A stretch of DNA of 64,000 nt, taken from assembly GCA_004557505.1 (NCBI GenBank), contig SFGZ01000001.1, positions 62,001 through 126,000 of the forward strand, read 5' to 3'. This document shows, in pieces, positions 25,271 to 34,900 of the stretch. The notes below the pieces were generated by a model, which did no database searches, was not told the DNA's origin, and saw only the letters and a list, made by a program, of their open reading frames with translations. Position 1 is the stretch's first letter. Each line of letters opens with the position of its first letter. The position numbers were made by a program, and so were the translations under genes. Origin of the DNA: Coriobacteriaceae bacterium. Its GTDB lineage: Bacteria > Actinomycetota > Coriobacteriia > Coriobacteriales > Atopobiaceae.

Positions 25271-25819
25271 CTAGAAGAGAAAGACGATGTAATTCGAGAC
25301 GGCCGCGAGAAACAAGAAGGTCGTCTCCATGTACTGGTAGGGAACCCGTTCCTCTCCCTTGTATGCAGAAGTCCAAATAAATCCGAGGTAGAAGCAGGTG
25401 GCGATGTGAATCGCCGCCATGTTGAGGTTGGGGGACGGGAAGAGCCACCCCATCACGGTGAAGACCGCAAAGAACGACAGGGCAATCCACAGCGACCACT
25501 TCTGGTCGCTACGCACCATCTGGGTGTAGTAGAAGACCGCCTGCCGGTCATGCCTGCCATAGCGCCGTGAGCTCTCGAGCACCGCCCGCAGAAGGTACAT
25601 CGAGACGACACAGAGGAACCAAACGGCGGCGAGAAGGGCCATGGACGGCAGGCCAGTCTTTTCGAACAGGGCAAACGCAACGATAAGCCAGATTGCGCAG
25701 GTCAGGACAGTCTCCGCAACGGTGACTGCCCGGGCACCTGCGCCGATGGGCGGCATCTCCTTGATCTCGGCGATCTTCTTGAGCCTGAACGCCTGACCCT
25801 TGTCCTTCTTCCTTGGCAT
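25271..25819 (-). CDS. Hypothetical membrane protein of the PTS-Dak operon
   Basis: A 182-residue protein with a basic soluble N-terminus (about 1-30, RKKDKGQAFRLKKIAE) and four or five hydrophobic helices, for example VLTCAIWLIVAFALF, SLWIALSFFAVFTVMGWLF and the C-terminal TTFLFLAAVSNYIVFLF. No transport or enzyme motif is recognised. It lies inside the operon between the aldolase and DhaK genes, with a GAAGGG site before the ATG at 25819, so it is probably expressed with them. A role in uptake or in holding the enzymes at the membrane is possible but unsupported. Confidence 0.75.
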   Translation of the reverse strand: MPRKKDKGQAFRLKKIAEIKEMPPIGAGARAVTVAETVLTCAIWLIVAFALFEKTGLPSMALLAAVWFLCVVSMYLLRAVLESSRRYGRHDRQAVFYYTQMVRSDQKWSLWIALSFFAVFTVMGWLFPSPNLNMAAIHIATCFYLGFIWTSAYKGEERVPYQYMETTFLFLAAVSNYIVFLF

Positions 25820-25945
25820 GGTGTCCCTTCAGAGCGTGCGGGATTGGATCCCGCATCCCGGGCCGAAGCGTCAGCCTCATCGCCGACGGGCAAAGGGGGA
25901 CGGACCGTCCGGCACCTCTCCACACGGCCGTCCCTCCCGACGCGA

Positions 25946-26614
25946 CTACCTGTTGGGGAACTTGATCTCCTTGGGGTACTCCCATTTCTGGAGCTCCTCG
26001 GGCGGGAAGGAGTAGGGCTCTTCACCGCCGGATGCGGTCAGTGCGTGGTGGTACAGCTCGGCGAGCTCTTCGATGTAGCAGACCTTGAGATAGGCCTCAT
26101 CGATGTCGGTCTCGTCGACCGCGACCGCACCGTGGCCCTGGAGCAGCAGTACGTCGGCCTCCTGCACGGGTCCGATGACGGACTCGGCAAGGGCGGGCGT
26201 GCCCGGACGGCCGTATGGCGCAACGGGGATGCGGGCCTTGGAGCAGTTGAGGTTTGCGACCTCATAGACAACGGCTGGGATGGGCCTGTTGAGCACCGCG
26301 AACACTGTGGCGTACATGGAGTGGGTGTGCGCGACGGCCATGACATCCGGGCGGGTCTTGTAGATCATGAGGTGCATGAGCGACTCGCTCGTGGGACGAA
26401 GCCCGGTCTGGTTCTCGATGACGTTGGCGTCGAGGTCCATGACGATCATGTCGGGGATGACGAGATCCTCGCGATCCACGCTCGTCGGGGTGATGACGAC
26501 ATAGCCGGTCTCGGCGTCACGGGCGGAGAAGTTGCCAGACTTGTGCTTGCACATGCCCTCGCGCTGGGCCTGCTTGGCGACGTTCATAACCCTAAGCTTA
26601 AGATCCTCAAGCAT
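25946..26614 (-). CDS. Class II aldolase, L-fuculose/rhamnulose-phosphate aldolase type
   Basis: A 222-residue zinc aldolase of the FucA/AraD family. Zinc ligands are AHTHSMYATV (two His) and LLQGHGAVAV (one His), and the catalytic Glu is in PTSESLMHLMIY. Phosphate-binding KHKSGNFSAR is near the N-terminus. Members cleave ketose-1-phosphates to dihydroxyacetone phosphate plus an aldehyde, or act as epimerases (AraD); the residues fit an aldolase. The start at 26614 has GGAG upstream. Placed between the PTS and Dak genes, it probably splits the phosphorylated sugar brought in by the PTS. Confidence 0.88.
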   Translation of the reverse strand: MLEDLKLRVMNVAKQAQREGMCKHKSGNFSARDAETGYVVITPTSVDREDLVIPDMIVMDLDANVIENQTGLRPTSESLMHLMIYKTRPDVMAVAHTHSMYATVFAVLNRPIPAVVYEVANLNCSKARIPVAPYGRPGTPALAESVIGPVQEADVLLLQGHGAVAVDETDIDEAYLKVCYIEELAELYHHALTASGGEEPYSFPPEELQKWEYPKEIKFPNR

Positions 26615-26660
26615 GGAGCACTCCAATCTATGGCGAGTGATGGTCCCTTGCGATGCTCGG

Positions 26661-28034
26661 CTATTCCACGTCGGCCGGGGACTTCGCAAGCTTGGCCTGC
26701 TTCTTGAGGTCACGGTAGGTGTAGAAGAAGCCGGCGATCCAGATGACCAGAACGACGAGCGGTAGGAAGTTTCCGTTGAGGATGTCGAGGAACTCGGCGA
26801 ACGCAAAGGTGAAGACCGGGCCGTCGATGCAGGAGCAGGAGATGAGGGCGTTGGCGGCAAGATCAACGGCGCCGGTCTGCCGGGCGAGGTCGGAGACGAA
26901 CGGGGCGAAGGCGGTGCCAACGTACAGGAAGATGGGCACGCCGATGGTGGCGAGTATGAGCATGCGGGGCAGGTTGCCACGGGTCACGAGGTACGCAGGC
27001 ACGGCCACGGCGATGTTCACAATGCCGGCGAAGGGCAGGATCTGGTTACCGGGGAGGATGAACGAGAAGAGGACCGTGATGGGAATGGCATAGATAACGG
27101 TGAGCCAAATCTCGTTCGAACCGCCGAGGAACGGCCAGTCGAGACCGACGACGAGCTGACGGTTGGAGAACTTCGCATGCATGTAGTCGGAAACGGCCTC
27201 GGAGATGGGGGACAGGGCCTCCATGAAGTACTTGGAGATGACCGGGAAGAGCGTGAGGCACATGGCGGCCTGGACGCCGAGGGTCAGGATGGCGGGGATG
27301 TCATAGCCGCCGAGGATGCCGAAGAGGCAGCCGATGATGAAGCCGAGGACGTGGTTCTCGGCAAAGATGCCGACCTTCTCCTTGAGGGCGGCCGCATCGG
27401 CCTTGTGGTTCAGCGCGGGGATCTTGCGGAGGACCTTGTCGATGGGATAGAAGATGGCAGACAGGAAGACCATCTTGTGGGTGCAGGTGACGCCGGGGAT
27501 GCCGGTGAGCTCGTTGATCTCGTCCTTGAAGAGGTCGGCGGTCTTGAGCTCGAAGACAATCTGGATGGCGGCGATGATGAAGGCCAGGGGCACGGATCCG
27601 GTGATGCCCACGACACCGATGGCAGTGAAGATCTTGCCCCAGACGTTCCAGAGGTCGGCGTTGAAGGTCTCGGTCTTGTTCGCCATGAGCATGATGATGT
27701 TGATGCCGATCATGAGCGGGAAGACGAGAATGGCAAAGGGCCAAGACCAGGCTATGGCTGCCATGGTGGTCCAGCCGCCGTCCATGATGGGCAGGTCTAT
27801 ACCGATTCGGTTAAGCATGGCCTCGCCGACCGGCTGAATGAGGCCAGACATGTAGTTGATGAGCATCGACATGCCGGAGAAGGCGACGCCAAGCAGGATG
27901 CCGGAGCTTATGGCGTCCTTGGGCTTCATGCGAACGACAAGGCCCATGATGATCATTATGACGGGCACGAACACGGCCGCGCCCACGCTGTTCAGGAATT
28001 CCTGAATCCAAGCGGATGCTTGCGAGAAGTCCAT
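26661..28034 (-). CDS. PTS system EIIC component, galactitol type
   Basis: A 457-residue polytopic membrane protein, the sugar channel of a galactitol-family PTS. About ten to twelve hydrophobic segments are seen, with the family segments GVVGITGSVPLAFIIAA and ISEAVSDYMHAKF. It moves the substrate across the membrane while EIIB phosphorylates it. GAGGTGTCTGAGGT precedes the ATG at 28034. It follows the EIIB gene with a 47-base gap. Other polyols or sugars besides galactitol are taken up by members of this family. Confidence 0.92.
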   Translation of the reverse strand: MDFSQASAWIQEFLNSVGAAVFVPVIMIIMGLVVRMKPKDAISSGILLGVAFSGMSMLINYMSGLIQPVGEAMLNRIGIDLPIMDGGWTTMAAIAWSWPFAILVFPLMIGINIIMLMANKTETFNADLWNVWGKIFTAIGVVGITGSVPLAFIIAAIQIVFELKTADLFKDEINELTGIPGVTCTHKMVFLSAIFYPIDKVLRKIPALNHKADAAALKEKVGIFAENHVLGFIIGCLFGILGGYDIPAILTLGVQAAMCLTLFPVISKYFMEALSPISEAVSDYMHAKFSNRQLVVGLDWPFLGGSNEIWLTVIYAIPITVLFSFILPGNQILPFAGIVNIAVAVPAYLVTRGNLPRMLILATIGVPIFLYVGTAFAPFVSDLARQTGAVDLAANALISCSCIDGPVFTFAFAEFLDILNGNFLPLVVLVIWIAGFFYTYRDLKKQAKLAKSPADVE

Positions 28035-28081
28035 ACCTCAGACACCTCTTTCTTCTTCACCAGCCCCTCAGGGCACAGGCG

Positions 28082-28375
28082 CTAAACGGCCTTATAGTTC
28101 TTGATTGCCTCGATGAGCTTGGCGTACTGCTGCTGCTGACCGGCACCCGTGAGGAAGGCGATGCCGTCGATGACGGGCAGGTCATACTCCTTCTTGTCGC
28201 GGATGATGGTGATGTACGCGGCGGCGTCCTTGAGGTGCCTGTCGACGCTCTTGAGGTCGACGGCCTCTACCTCGGCATCGATCTTGTCGGCCTTGAGCAT
28301 GCGGTTGACCTTGGATGCGACAGTCTGCGACGTGGCAACGCCACTGCCGCAGGCGACGACAACCTTCACTGTCAT
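28082..28375 (-). CDS. PTS system EIIB component, galactitol type
   Basis: A 97-residue cytosolic phosphotransfer protein with the phosphocysteine loop VVVACGSGVATSQ (Cys9). The start at 28375 has GGAGG at good spacing. It sits between the EIIA and EIIC genes and would pass phosphate from the former to the sugar in the latter. Confidence 0.92.
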   Translation of the reverse strand: MTVKVVVACGSGVATSQTVASKVNRMLKADKIDAEVEAVDLKSVDRHLKDAAAYITIIRDKKEYDLPVIDGIAFLTGAGQQQQYAKLIEAIKNYKAV

Positions 28376-28462
28376 TTCCCTTACCTCCTGTTTCCTTGTG
28401 GTGCTCCATAATCGCAAAGGCCCCGAGAGACCCTTATTGCCTCGGTGCGAGACGGGCTCCCG

Positions 28463-28936
28463 CTAGTCGTGCCACCACTCCATGTCGATGACGGCATCGA
28501 AGAACTCGTCCTCGGTCTTTGCCGCGTACAGGGCGTTGACCCAGTCGGCGCGCTGAAAGTTGTGCATGAGGATCTGAAGAAGCTCGATATGGGCACCAGG
28601 CTCATAGAAGCCGAGCATGAACGCGAGCTTGACGTCGAGCTTGTTGTCGGGATCAGACATGTCGCCCCAGGCGATGGTGCTCCTGAGGCGCACGGGGGCG
28701 ATGAAGGGCCGCACGATGGCGTCGGCCTTGGTGTGCGGGATTGCGATGGGATGCGGCTCAACGGGAAGGGCGGTGGGATACATCGACTCGCGCTTCTTGA
28801 TGGAGGGGATGTACTTCTCGTTCACATAGCCGAGCTCGTTGAAGCGCTTGCCCATAACGTCGAAGATCTCGTCAGGGCACGAGGCATCGAGGTCGATGAC
28901 CGTGAGCTCACGCATGATTACTTCCCTATCAAGCAT
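28463..28936 (-). CDS. PTS system EIIA component, fructose/galactitol type
   Basis: A 157-residue EIIA of the PTS_EIIA_2 fold. The phosphorylated histidine is His68 in IAIPHTKAD. It receives phosphate from HPr and donates it to the EIIB encoded next. It is the first gene of the minus-strand operon EIIA-EIIB-EIIC-aldolase-membrane protein-DhaK-DhaL-DhaKL. AAAGGAC precedes the ATG at 28936. Confidence 0.9.
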   Translation of the reverse strand: MLDREVIMRELTVIDLDASCPDEIFDVMGKRFNELGYVNEKYIPSIKKRESMYPTALPVEPHPIAIPHTKADAIVRPFIAPVRLRSTIAWGDMSDPDNKLDVKLAFMLGFYEPGAHIELLQILMHNFQRADWVNALYAAKTEDEFFDAVIDMEWWHD

Positions 28937-29005
28937 GGCGCGTCCTTTCTCTCTGCATCACGGCTCCGTCTCTCCGGCAGGGCCGACTCTCCCATCGACG
29001 ACGAA

Positions 29006-29039
29006 TTCCCTTCTCCAAGCCTTATTTTGGGGAAGGGAA
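29006..29039 (-). promoter_or_regulatory. Inverted repeat in the PTS operon leader
   Basis: TTCCCTTCTCCAA (29006-29018) pairs with TTGGGGAAGGGAA (29027-29039) with one mismatch and an eight-base spacer, 70-100 bases upstream of the EIIA start. It may be the operator of the PRD regulator encoded just upstream, or a leader hairpin acting in attenuation. Confidence 0.5.
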
Positions 29040-29164
29040 CCTCCATGAACCAGCCAAAGGTTCTTCACTGAACGTGCAGGATTACCGACTGAACTAGGAC
29101 GCTTCACAAGCCGTGAAACGCCATCGACCAACTCGCTGGCATCGCGGGCTTTTCTCAGAAAAAA

Positions 29165-29197
29165 CGCGGTGCCCGCATCATTTTGCGGGGCACCGCG
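29165..29197 (-). terminator. Intrinsic terminator after the PRD regulator gene
   Basis: A 13-bp stem (29165-29177 with 29184-29197, one bulged base) is followed on the minus strand by a run of six T. It lies about 30 bases past the regulator stop and separates it from the PTS operon, which therefore needs its own promoter. Confidence 0.9.
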
Positions 29198-29226
29198 CGC
29201 ATGAGCCGGCCTTTGTTATGAGCACC

Positions 29227-31323
29227 CTATTGAGTGAGCGTGTACTCCGCCGCCTCGATCGCGGCGGACATCTCCTCGGGCGTACGCGCGTCGCGGAGCT
29301 CCTGGAAGACGGGGAGCTCGGGCTTCGACAGCATGCTGAGCAGGTTGAAGAAAGCCTTGAGGTGCGCCTTGTGGTCGGTAGGGGAGAGCGTGCAGACAAA
29401 CTCGACGGGGTCGTGGTCACCCGCGCCAAAGGCCACCGGCGCCTTCAGGCGCACGAGGTTCATGCCCATCTTGTGGGTGCCTTTGTTCGGGGCCTCATGC
29501 GGGATGGCGAAGTGGGGGACGAGCACCACGTAGGGACCGTTGCGCTCGATGTTCTCGATCATGGCATCGATGTAGCGGGGCTCGATGTAGCCCATCTCCA
29601 CAAGGGGTGCCGCCGACTTCGCGATGGCCTCGCGCCAGTCCGCCGCCTCGATGTCGAGCTGGATGTGGCTCGCGGGAAGCAGCTGGTGGAGGTACGGCGC
29701 CAGGATCTCCTCCTCCATGTGCTGCGCCTCATGGAAGTAGCGCCTGACCTCCGTGCGAACCTGCCGGATGACGCGGTCGTTTCCGCACGGCAGCTCGCCA
29801 CGCAGGATGGGTTCGATCCGGTCGAGGAGTCCCTGCGCCCCAAGCTCATCGTAGATGTCCGGGCTCCCCCCACCCAGCGAGCGGACCTCATCGATGCATG
29901 CGCGGATGTTCTCGTAGTCCCTGTCGGAAAACGGCAGCAGCGCCACGACGCTCTCGACAGGGCACTTCTCGAGAGGGACGGTGGAGACGACGAGATCGGC
30001 CGAATGCGTGCCAATGTAGGGGGCTTCGTGGGCGGGGATGGTCTTGATGACCTTGATGTCGAAGCGGCCGCGGAGGTCCTCTGCAACCAGCTTCGAGGTC
30101 CCCACGCCCTCGTCGCAGACAACGATTACCCGGAGTTTGCGCTCCATGTTCTTCTTGCGCTCGAGGGCGGCACAGATGTGCAGCGTCACATAGATGGTCT
30201 CGACCTCCGTGATGCGCCTCTGGCTGTACGCCTCGAGGACGGGCAGGTTGTCCTTGACCGCGTCGAGCACCTGGGGCTGGTCAGTGACAACCTCTCTCAG
30301 GACCGGGTTGACTGGGAAGCGAAGGGCACCCGAGGAGAACATCGACTCGAGGTGGTTCGAAAGGCACTCGAAAAGGCTGTAGTCGCCGTTCAGGTCAACC
30401 CCGCAGGCCAGGGAGACGTTCTTGACGAACTTGCGCGTGACCGTCTGGACCTGCACGTCCTCGATGCTGAATGCCGAGTCGCTGCGAAACCCGCTCGACT
30501 CGAGCACCGTGGCCAGCGCCTCCGTCTCTCCGTCCCCCATGGCTACCCCGCAGTACTGGGCAAGCAGCTCGATGACGTCGTGCGCGTACGAGCGAGTCTC
30601 GGCTCGAGCCGCCGGGAAGACCACGTCCTCGGCGATGCGCATCCCATCCCGGCAGCGTCGCACGGCGATGCCGAGGTAGCTTTCAATGATCCCGAAGGCG
30701 CGGTCGTCGAGGACCGCCCGGTGGAGGAGGCTCTGCTCATTGAGGATCTTGCGTATCGTCACGCCGTCGGCCTGGCCGCTCCTCTGTTCGGAGAAGGAGA
30801 GCCACTGCTCGGCGAGAGGTGACTTGGAAGAGAAGAAGTCGAGCAGGAAGCAGCGACGAGTCTGCTCCTCCCCCACAACCTTGAGGCCGCGATTGGGCTT
30901 GGAGACCACCTCGAGACCGGCCTTGCGCACGACGGCCTTGATGCCGTCCAGGTCGTTCAGGATGGTGGCACGGCTCACCGAGAAGCGGTCGGCGATGTCA
31001 GCAAGCGTCACGTAGCCAGACTCCTCGGAGAGGATGACGGCAGCAAGGGTCTTGCGCTCGTCGCTCGACATTTTGTACGAGTAGAAGCCTTGGACGGGAA
31101 GGGACGCCGTGATGCGAGCAAAGTCCGTCGGCACGACGATGACTCCGCCGGGGCCGTACTCCAGCTGCCCCAATCCCCGCTCCGCAAGGAAGCGGTTGAG
31201 GGACTTGATGTCGTTTCGTATGGTGCGGGATGAGACGCCGTACTCCTCGGCGAGCCCGGCGAGCGAGAGCGTACGGTCAAAACGCACCAGTTCGTGAGCA
31301 ATGGAGACGATCCTCTCGTTCAT
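29227..31323 (-). CDS. PRD-containing transcriptional regulator with EIIB and EIIA domains
   Basis: A 698-residue MtlR/LicR-type activator. Order of domains: two N-terminal helix-turn-helix units (SLAGLAEEYGVSSRTIRND near 20-38; TLADIADRFSVSRATILND near 106-124), two PRD domains (about 190-395, with His324 and His382 candidates), a galactitol-type EIIB domain (VIVVCDEGVGTS, Cys403) and a C-terminal EIIA domain (PHFAIPHEAP, His609). Phosphorylation of these sites by PTS proteins signals sugar supply. GGAGAGGAG precedes the ATG at 31323. It is transcribed separately, directly upstream of the PTS-aldolase-Dak operon, its likely target. Confidence 0.92.
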   Translation of the reverse strand: MNERIVSIAHELVRFDRTLSLAGLAEEYGVSSRTIRNDIKSLNRFLAERGLGQLEYGPGGVIVVPTDFARITASLPVQGFYSYKMSSDERKTLAAVILSEESGYVTLADIADRFSVSRATILNDLDGIKAVVRKAGLEVVSKPNRGLKVVGEEQTRRCFLLDFFSSKSPLAEQWLSFSEQRSGQADGVTIRKILNEQSLLHRAVLDDRAFGIIESYLGIAVRRCRDGMRIAEDVVFPAARAETRSYAHDVIELLAQYCGVAMGDGETEALATVLESSGFRSDSAFSIEDVQVQTVTRKFVKNVSLACGVDLNGDYSLFECLSNHLESMFSSGALRFPVNPVLREVVTDQPQVLDAVKDNLPVLEAYSQRRITEVETIYVTLHICAALERKKNMERKLRVIVVCDEGVGTSKLVAEDLRGRFDIKVIKTIPAHEAPYIGTHSADLVVSTVPLEKCPVESVVALLPFSDRDYENIRACIDEVRSLGGGSPDIYDELGAQGLLDRIEPILRGELPCGNDRVIRQVRTEVRRYFHEAQHMEEEILAPYLHQLLPASHIQLDIEAADWREAIAKSAAPLVEMGYIEPRYIDAMIENIERNGPYVVLVPHFAIPHEAPNKGTHKMGMNLVRLKAPVAFGAGDHDPVEFVCTLSPTDHKAHLKAFFNLLSMLSKPELPVFQELRDARTPEEMSAAIEAAEYTLTQ

Positions 31324-31924
31324 CGAACGCTCCTCTCCATGAAGGAGGGCAGGTGGCCCTCACGATGAGTGCGGGCCATGTCGAAGGGCGCGCCATCGGC
31401 CGCTCCCCCGCTGCACGGGTTGACGGGCCAGGGGGCGGCATGGGCAGCCCGTTCACTCACATTCGCGACGGAAGCGGCTTCCCCGCCGGGGCGCAGCGAC
31501 CTTCTCGAGCCCGCATGCGTCGCCGCAAGCGCCGAGTGCGCCAGCTTGCCGGACCTGATGAGCCTTGCCCTGTCGTCCCCACTCAGAGCCATGGGTATTG
31601 CTCCCTCTCTCGCGGCGCCAAAGGCCAGACCCTGCCAGCATAGGGCAGCAGGACCCCGAAAGGCCAACGACGCCCCTGGTGCGTCGCAGGCTGTCACACA
31701 TTGCCGCCACACATTCGGGGCCCGAACGTGTGGCGACCTGCACGGGTCACGCATTCGGGTGCGAACGTGTGACGGGCCGCAACACATTCGGGGCCCGAAC
31801 GTGTGACGACCTGCGCGGGTCACAGTTTCGGGTGCGAACGTGTGACGGCACCCCGCCGTGATGCCCCCGCCGTGGCGCGCCGCGGCACGCGCCGCAGCCG
31901 CAGCGCACGCCGTGCCGCCACGCC
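31324..31924. other. Gene-free region upstream of the PRD regulator
   Basis: This 601-base stretch lies between the PRD regulator start and the mfd stop. The first 350 bases should contain the regulator promoter; I could not pick a convincing one. The rest is the family A repeat plus a GC-rich tail. No credible small gene was found on either strand. Confidence 0.6.
31703..31850. repeat. Dispersed intergenic repeat, family A, locus 2
   Basis: About 148 bp, about 90 percent identical to 21687-21834 by eye, with the first 73-bp unit differing at about one base. It contains four CATTCGGG/CCCGAACGTGTG half-palindromes. It lies just past the mfd stop, again at an operon end, which fits a terminator-linked repeat. 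Confidence 0.85.
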
Positions 31925-34900
31925 CTACGCGTCGTCCTCCTCGTCGCCGCCACCAATCTCCTCCAGCACGCCAAGCGCTGCGGGCATGACCTCCTCCTGC
32001 TTCGCGCGGAAGGGATACGCCAGCTTGCGCGTCTTGGGGTAGACCAGGGCCCCCCGCTCCTTGAGTTTGAGCGCCTCCTTACGCGGCACGACAAGCCCCA
32101 GGTAGACGAGGCGACCGTTGACAAGCGAGACAGACGTGCATCCCAGGCGCTGCGCGCGGATGCGAATGCGCGCCCGGTCGAGGAGGTTGCGCCCGGCAAG
32201 CGGCAGTGCGCCGTGGCTCTCCTCGAGGTCGCGCTGGAGAGCGTCCACGTCAGAGAGCTCGGTGGCGGCGGCGAGCCTGCGGTAGGCGAGCACGCGCTGG
32301 TCCACCTGGGGCATGTACTCCTCGGCAAGGTAGAAGTCGGCAGAGAGGTTGATGGTGACCTCGGGCACCTCAACCTCGGCAGTCTCGCCACGTGCCTCGG
32401 CGACGGCCTCGCCCAGCATCTGGGTGAAGAGGTCGAAGCCCACGCTCGAGAGGTTGCCATGCTGCTCGGCCCCCATGAGTGAGCCCGCACCGCGGATCTC
32501 GAGGTCGCGCATGGCTATGCGCATGCCGCTTCCCAGGTCCTGATACTCGTTGATGGCGGTGAGGCGGTCGGTGGCCTCGGGCGTGAGCGGCGCCGTAGGG
32601 GGAAACATGAAGTACGCGTACGCCTGCGTGCGGCCACGGCCCACGCGGCCCTTAAGCTGGTAGAGCTGGGCCAGGCCAAGACGCTGCGAGTCCTCGATGA
32701 TCAGCGTGTTGGTGCGCGGGTTGTCGATGCCGCTCTCGATGATGGTCGTGGCCACCAGCACGTCGATCTCGTGCTCCTGGAAGCGGAGCATCACGTCCTC
32801 GACCTCGCGGGCGCTCATCTTGCCGTGCGCCACGCCCACGCGCGCCTCGGGTGCCGCCTCCATCACGCGCGCAACGGCATCGTCGATGGTGGTCACGCGA
32901 TTGCTCACGTAGTAGACCTGCCCCCTGCGCTCGAGCTCGCTGCGGATGGCGGCCGAGACCAGATCCGGATCCCACTCCCCCACGTGTACCTTCACGGGCA
33001 GCCGGCCCGGCGGCGGCGTCATGATGAGGCTCATGTCGCGCACGCCGCTCATGGCCATCTGCATGGTGCGCGGGATGGGCGTGGCCGAGAGCGTGAGGAC
33101 GTCCACCTGCTCGCGCATGTTCTTGAGCTGCTCCTTGTGCTGCACGCCAAAGCGCTGCTCCTCATCGATGACAACAAGCCCCAGGTCGTGGGGGTTAACG
33201 TCTGCCGAGAGAAGCCGATGCGTGCCAATGAGCACGTTCACCGTGCCTGCGGCAAAGCCCTCGAGCGCCTGCCTCTGCTGGGCCGGCGTCACAAAGCGCG
33301 AGAGCACTCGAACGTCCAGATCGAAGGGCGAGAAGCGCGAGAAGAACGTCTCAAAGTGCTGCTCGGCGAGGATCGTCGTGGGGCACAGCACCATGACCTG
33401 CTTGCCGTCCTGACAGCACTTGAACGCCGCGCGAAGGGCGACCTCGGTCTTGCCGAAGCCCACGTCGCCGCAGAGCAGCCGGTCCATGGGCTTCCTCGCC
33501 TCCATGTCGGCCTTGATGTCCGCCGTGGCCGAGGCCTGGTCGGGCGTGAGCTCATAGGGGAAGCTCGACTCCATGTCCAGCTGAGCGGGAGTGTCGGGCG
33601 AGAAGGCATAGCCCGTCACCGAGGCGCGGCGCGTGTAGAGGTCCACCAGGTCGAACGCCAGTTTCTTGGCCGAGCGCCGGGCCTTGCCCGTGGCGCGCGA
33701 CCAGTCTGCCGTGTTGAGGCGCGTGAGACGCGGGGAGGAGCCATCGGGGCCCACGTAGCGCGTGATGCGGTCGACCTGCTCGAGCGGCACGTAGAGCTTG
33801 TCGCCGCCGGCATACTCCAGAAGGAAGTAGTCGCGCATGCGACCGGCGACCTCCTGGCGCACGATCTGCGAGAAGAGCGCGATGCCGTGCGTGGCATGAA
33901 CCACGTAGTCGCCGGGCTTGAACGGGAAGGTCACGCTCGTGGGGTCCACGCGCCGCGCGCGGCGCTGGTTGCGCGCCGTGCGCGGCGTGAGGTCAGAGAC
34001 GGAGAGCACGCCCAGATGCGCCGATGGCACCACGATGCCCGCGGGCACCGGCGCGTCCGTGAAGGTCACGGAGCCGCGGCGCAGGGGCACCACGCTGCCG
34101 TTGGCGTCCGGCGACGTCACCGGCACGGCGTTCTCGGCAGCCGAGCCCAACGACTCCGCAAAGGGGATGTGCTCGTCGGTAAGGCGAAGCTCGAGCGACT
34201 CACGGGCACCGCGGTCCGGCGCGGCAAAGACCACGCTTGCGTTGTCGTTCACGAGCTGGCGCACCACCGAGACGAGCTTGGTGTCGGCACCCGCCACGTT
34301 GGGCTGGCGCACCTTGAGCTCTGCGGTCACCGAGCCCCCCACCCGGAGTATCGACGAAAGGGACAGGCGCTGCTGGCGGCCAAAGTCCATCTCGCGGGGG
34401 CTGGTGTAGAGGCCGTCCGTCGAGACGCGCGCCGACGAGGCCGAGGCGGCGATGTCGTCCATGGCGCGCTGACAGTCATCGAAGAGCGCTCGGGGCTCCG
34501 CGAGAACCACAAGGGAGTCCTTGGAGATGTGCTCGATGGGGTTGGCCGTGGCACCATAGAGCGCCGGTAGGTACTTCTCGAGCGACGGCTGGGCAGAGCG
34601 CGCCCGGATGGCCTCGAGGTCGGCCGCGACCTTGGCGTTGTCGTGCGCGCGGTTGTAGAGCGCCTTCTCCGCGCGGGCGACGGTCTCTGTGGTAAGCGCG
34701 ATCTCGCGGCAGGGCACCACGTCAACGGAGTCCAGCTCGCCGATGGTCTGGCCCGTCGAGGGCACCATGCGGCGCACGCGGTCGATCTCATCGCCAAAGA
34801 ACTCGATGCGCACCGGGGAGCTTGCCTGGGCGGGGAAGACGTCAACGGAATCGCCATGCACGTGGAAGGCCCCGGGGGCCGCCACGTCTCCGGCATCGCC

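Noticed and set aside
28082..28375. Galactitol as the definite substrate of the PTS
   Set aside because: The EII family is galactitol-like, but no galactitol-1-phosphate dehydrogenase or tagatose-phosphate enzymes are present.
31324..31700. Small protein gene between the PRD regulator and the repeat
   Set aside because: Open frames exist on both strands but lack ribosome sites, have arginine/serine-rich shadow composition, and run through the repeat.
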